A stretch of DNA of 41,871 nt from positions 1 to 41,871 of the forward strand of contig CALANW010000004.1 of the NCBI GenBank assembly GCA_937926145.1, read 5' to 3'. Below the pieces are notes generated by a model. It saw only the letters and a program-made list of their open reading frames with translations. It had not been told where the DNA came from and did no database searches. The DNA comes from an uncultured Ruminococcus sp. (lineage in GTDB: Bacteria > Bacillota > Clostridia > Oscillospirales > Ruminococcaceae). Below, in pieces: positions 39,925 to 41,871 of the stretch. Both the position numbers and the translations under genes were made by a program. How positions within the stretch are numbered: position 1 is the stretch's first letter; each line of letters starts with the position of its first letter.

Positions 39925-40514
39925 TCTTCCCCGCCCCTATCGTTCTGTTTATTCTTCCTGTTTATACTTATAAGTGCGAAAGTTCCGCCTGCCGCAGCTA
40001 TCACTATTATTATAGGGATCACGACAGCCGCCGTGTTCTGCGTTCTCGTGAGTTTGAACGCTCTGTTGGGCAGGCTCTTCGATTTGAGCATGATATCTCT
40101 GTCCGTCCAGTCGCCCTTTGCTTCGTTGTAAGCCGCACAGCTTATCTTTGTATCGAGCGCATCAACGCGAAAAACATACACGTTCCTGCCGTTTTCGTCC
40201 TTGTCGGGATAGACAGTTCCGCTAAGCGAGCCGCTCTCTTCCGCGCGTCGGGCATCTTCTGCCGAGCCGAAATAAAGCGCCGTTACCTCATTCCCTGCAA
40301 GCGTCATTCGCGCCGTCATTATTTCTCCCGAAACATTGAGCGTACAGCTTTCGGCATTGAGCTCCGAGTTGCTCACGGCGGCATCTATCTCATAGCTGCC
40401 GAATACAAGGTCGGAAGCATAAACGGGTTTGACTTCCCTTTTTGCGAACGCCGAAACCGAACCTATCATAACGAAAGCCGTCAGTGCAAGTATCACCGAA
40501 AAAAGCCTTTTCAT
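39921..40514 (-). CDS. Secreted protein with C-terminal membrane anchor
   Basis: A 197-aa protein with a cleavable-type signal peptide (about 1-24, ending SVSAFAKR), a beta-rich extracytoplasmic domain (about 30-150; segments SYEIDAAVSNSELNAESC, ARMTLAGNEVTALYFG, VYVFRVDALDTKISCAAY, WTDRDIMLKS), one membrane helix (about 162-183) and a short basic tail. The beta domain resembles NEAT-like modules in clostridial iron/surface proteins, but I cannot confirm haem ligands. Its ATG follows GAGGGGAAG, 10 nt after the CARF-like gene stop, and it overlaps the YhfC gene. It could be substrate or partner of that protease. Confidence 0.75.
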   Translation of the reverse strand: MKRLFSVILALTAFVMIGSVSAFAKREVKPVYASDLVFGSYEIDAAVSNSELNAESCTLNVSGEIMTARMTLAGNEVTALYFGSAEDARRAEESGSLSGTVYPDKDENGRNVYVFRVDALDTKISCAAYNEAKGDWTDRDIMLKSKSLPNRAFKLTRTQNTAAVVIPIIIVIAAAGGTFALISINRKNKQNDRGGEE

Positions 40515-40524
40515 AATCTTCCCC

Positions 40525-41106
40525 TCACATATTCAAAATGCGTTTTATTATCGGCAAAGGATCATCGGGAACGGACTGCGAAACACTGTGAATGACCGAT
40601 TCCATAAAGAACAGCTTTGATACATCGTGCAGAAGCGCCTGATCTCCGCTTTTATCAGCATAAAAAACCGAGTTCACTTCCGTGTCCTTGCAAAGCTTGT
40701 AGCAAAAGCTCAAAGCCGTGAAAATTATCAGCGGCGTTGCCCTGTGACCGAACGTTATGTCAGCATAAATGCTCTCACCGTCGCCGAGCGTTTCGATGAG
40801 CGCCTCAAAAACACGCTTCTGTTTTTCGGGAGTTTCCTCGCCTGCGATGCGTATTTCCGTAAGGTCATATCTGAAGCCTATCTTCACCGCAAGCTCTTTC
40901 AGCTCTGTCATCAGCCGTAGGAAATTTCCGCTCGAAACGGGCGAATTTTCCGATATCAGCAGTGTGATGTTTATAAGCTCATCGCACTGCGCCGTTTGGC
41001 TTATCGGAAGAAGGATCGGAAAGCTCGTTTCCATTTCCGCTTCGCCCGAACGGTAAAGGCACTTCTCCGCCTTTTCGGACGGGAGCGCAAAAATATATTT
41101 TTTCAT
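40525..41106 (-). CDS. TM1812/Csx-like CARF-type protein without effector domain
   Basis: A 193-aa soluble protein. Residues 112-133 (SIYADITFGHRATPLIIF) match the D-x-T-H-G-x-R signature of TM1812/Csx2 'DxTHG' CRISPR-associated proteins (here D116-I-T-F-G-H-R122, the His replaced by Phe and moved). The flanking order also fits: EETPEKQKRVFEALIETL before it, and VNSVFYADKSGDQALLHDV with SKLFFMESVIHS after it, as the YYGA/dLT region of that family. Such Rossmann-like CARF domains bind cyclic oligoadenylates. No HEPN or other nuclease domain and no CRISPR locus is present. It is the second gene of the DUF3784-CARF-anchor-YhfC operon; GGAG precedes the ATG. Ligand binding is inference. Confidence 0.65.
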   Translation of the reverse strand: MKKYIFALPSEKAEKCLYRSGEAEMETSFPILLPISQTAQCDELINITLLISENSPVSSGNFLRLMTELKELAVKIGFRYDLTEIRIAGEETPEKQKRVFEALIETLGDGESIYADITFGHRATPLIIFTALSFCYKLCKDTEVNSVFYADKSGDQALLHDVSKLFFMESVIHSVSQSVPDDPLPIIKRILNM

Positions 41107-41134
41107 TTTGGGTTCTCCGAATCTAAAGGAAATG

Positions 41135-41464
41135 TTATTTTTTCATATATCTGATAACACTCACTGTTACCGTCAGGATAAACAAAGCGCAGTAAATTAC
41201 GGTGGCTGCAATAAACACTGTCACCGAAAAAATCTCAAATGCGGAAATAATGGAAACCACCGCATAGATCAGCGTAAGAACAGCCAACGCCATAAGTGTT
41301 TTGCCGTTCATACGGGCGATATTCGGGGCAGAGCTTTTCTTTTCTTCCTCCGTCATATCATTGTAGCCTGCGATAAGCTCAACACATTTGCCGTTCAAAA
41401 ACAAAGCCGCCAAAACAGTCATAATTATACCGAACAATAAAGCTGTGATACCTGTAATTATCAT
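41135..41464 (-). CDS. DUF3784 membrane protein
   Basis: A 109-aa protein with three predicted membrane helices (about 4-24, 52-74, 78-102). The segment LNGKCVELIAGYNDMTEEEKK between helices 1 and 2 is the hallmark of DUF3784 small membrane proteins of Bacillota; their function is unknown. AAAGGAG precedes the ATG. It is the first gene of the operon, 28 nt before the CARF-like gene and about 80 nt downstream of a consensus promoter. Confidence 0.88.
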   Translation of the reverse strand: MIITGITALLFGIIMTVLAALFLNGKCVELIAGYNDMTEEEKKSSAPNIARMNGKTLMALAVLTLIYAVVSIISAFEIFSVTVFIAATVIYCALFILTVTVSVIRYMKK

Positions 41465-41547
41465 ATTCCTGCTCCTTTCCGATCTTTGTGAAACACTGAT
41501 AAAAAGCCGATCGCCATCGGTCTGATATTGAATTATCTGCTGATTTT

Positions 41548-41576
41548 ATTTTAACATATTATATTCGTGATGTCAA
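41548..41576 (-). promoter_or_regulatory. Promoter of the DUF3784/CARF/YhfC operon
   Basis: Minus strand -35 TTGACA (41571-41576), 17 bp, -10 TAAAAT (41548-41553) with TGT ahead; leader about 75 nt. Confidence 0.75.
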
Positions 41577-41589
41577 ACAAAAAAGCCGC

Positions 41590-41820
41590 AAAACACAAAT
41601 AAACGGAACGAATAAAAACAAGACCTTTTCCCCAAGGATAACCAAAGGAAAAAGGTCCGTTCGTTTATTGTATAAATGCCTTTTATTGCGTGGGACAGAA
41701 AACTGTCACCTGCAGAAATATTCGGGTAAAACGCCAATTTAAAACGGGCGGATATAGAATCCGCCCCTACGGAAATTAGGTGTTTCGTGACAAATATACG
41801 GAGCAAAAATAATTCCGAAT
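41590..41820. repeat. Family B element at the right edge
   Basis: A long hairpin (arms AATAAACGGAACGAATA..AAGACCTTTTCC at 41598-41630 and GGAAAAAGGTCCGTTCG.. at 41647-41671), a GGGCGGAT/ATCCGCCCCTAC unit (41746-41770) and AATAATTCCGAATTC at the end. A 90-codon open frame across it has no ribosome site and is translated repeat DNA. Confidence 0.65.
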
Positions 41821-41871
41821 TCATTGTTTTATGCTCATTTCCCACAGCTGTTCAAATGTTGTCGGCTTGAA
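41821..41871 (-). CDS. C-terminal end of a gene cut by the window edge
   Basis: Minus strand reads FKPTTFEQLWEMSIKQ and then TGA (41821-41823). The short stretch looks like real coding sequence and touches the family B repeat at its stop, the same placement seen at pth, sbcD and cysS. No family can be named from 16 residues. Confidence 0.5.
   Translation of the reverse strand, partial: FKPTTFEQLWEMSIKQ

Noticed and set aside
40525..41106. CARF-like gene considered as evidence of a CRISPR-Cas locus here
   Set aside because: No Cas10, Csm/Cmr, Cas1/2 or repeat array in the window; the match is to the sensor-type domain only.
41573..41845. 90-codon minus-strand open frame
   Set aside because: Composed of family B repeat sequence and overlaps the operon promoter; the real coding end at the edge is in 41821-41871.

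Overview
This window looks like chromosome from a low-to-mid GC Gram-positive anaerobe of the Clostridia, most likely a Ruminococcus-type member of the Oscillospiraceae. That placement is an inference from gene content: pyruvate phosphate dikinase, a cysteine T-box leader in front of cysE-cysS, the secG-rnr pair, the glmU-prs-pth-mfd order and a xylAB set. It also rests on uniform sigma-A type promoters, nearly all with a 17-bp spacer and often a TGn extended -10. No rRNA, tRNA, CRISPR array, phage or complete transposase gene is visible.

Layout. 1-2.2 kb: minus-strand XRE/zinc-ribbon regulator, GNAT acetyltransferase, an unknown protein and a LOG-family hydrolase. 2.3-4.4 kb: a chemoreceptor. 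4.4-7.2 kb: minus-strand group with a secreted HExxH protease, a NUDIX hydrolase, a cysteine-rich CCG-type protein with an apparent 1-nt frameshift, and a membrane-anchored unknown protein. 7.2-7.65 kb: a scar-like stretch with a possible tiny ORF and a gene remnant. 7.65-10.3 kb: ppdK. 10.6-19.6 kb: plus-strand housekeeping block glmU, prs, an unknown membrane-anchored protein, pth, mfd, sbcD. 20.1-21.1 kb: gap. 21.5-23.3 kb: a degenerate histidine-kinase-like protein followed by a lipoprotein. 23.35-26.15 kb: Cys T-box, cysE, cysS. 26.4-30.4 kb: unknown anchored protein, secG, rnr. 30.5-31.2 kb: RelBE/ParE-type toxin-antitoxin pair with promoter and operator. 31.4-36 kb: xylA, xylB, an AraC-GGDEF fusion regulator and an Fsa/TalC-type transaldolase, which together take xylose to xylulose-5-phosphate and into the pentose phosphate pathway. 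36.1-37.0 kb: a promoter-RNA-terminator unit directly in front of a PBECR4-like nuclease gene. 37.1-38.7 kb: metallophosphoesterase and Ap4A-hydrolase-like NUDIX. 39.0-41.5 kb: four-gene minus-strand operon with DUF3784, a TM1812/CARF-like protein, a secreted membrane-anchored beta protein and a YhfC-type intramembrane protease. The right edge cuts another gene.

Two dispersed repeat families fill most long intergenic gaps. Family A (four copies) has ends TAATACTAA/TTAGTATAA and long hairpins whose arms differ between copies but stay paired within each copy. Family B is a composite of direct AATTCGTAATGCG-type repeats, a GTAGGGGCGGAT/ATCCGCCC hairpin and often a second long hairpin. Its copies lie exactly at gene ends (pth, sbcD, cysS, just before rnr, and between the T-box and cysE).

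The most promising undescribed systems are the structured RNA plus PBECR4-like gene (36.2-37.0 kb), the CARF-like/YhfC membrane operon (39.0-41.6 kb), and the covarying family A elements.
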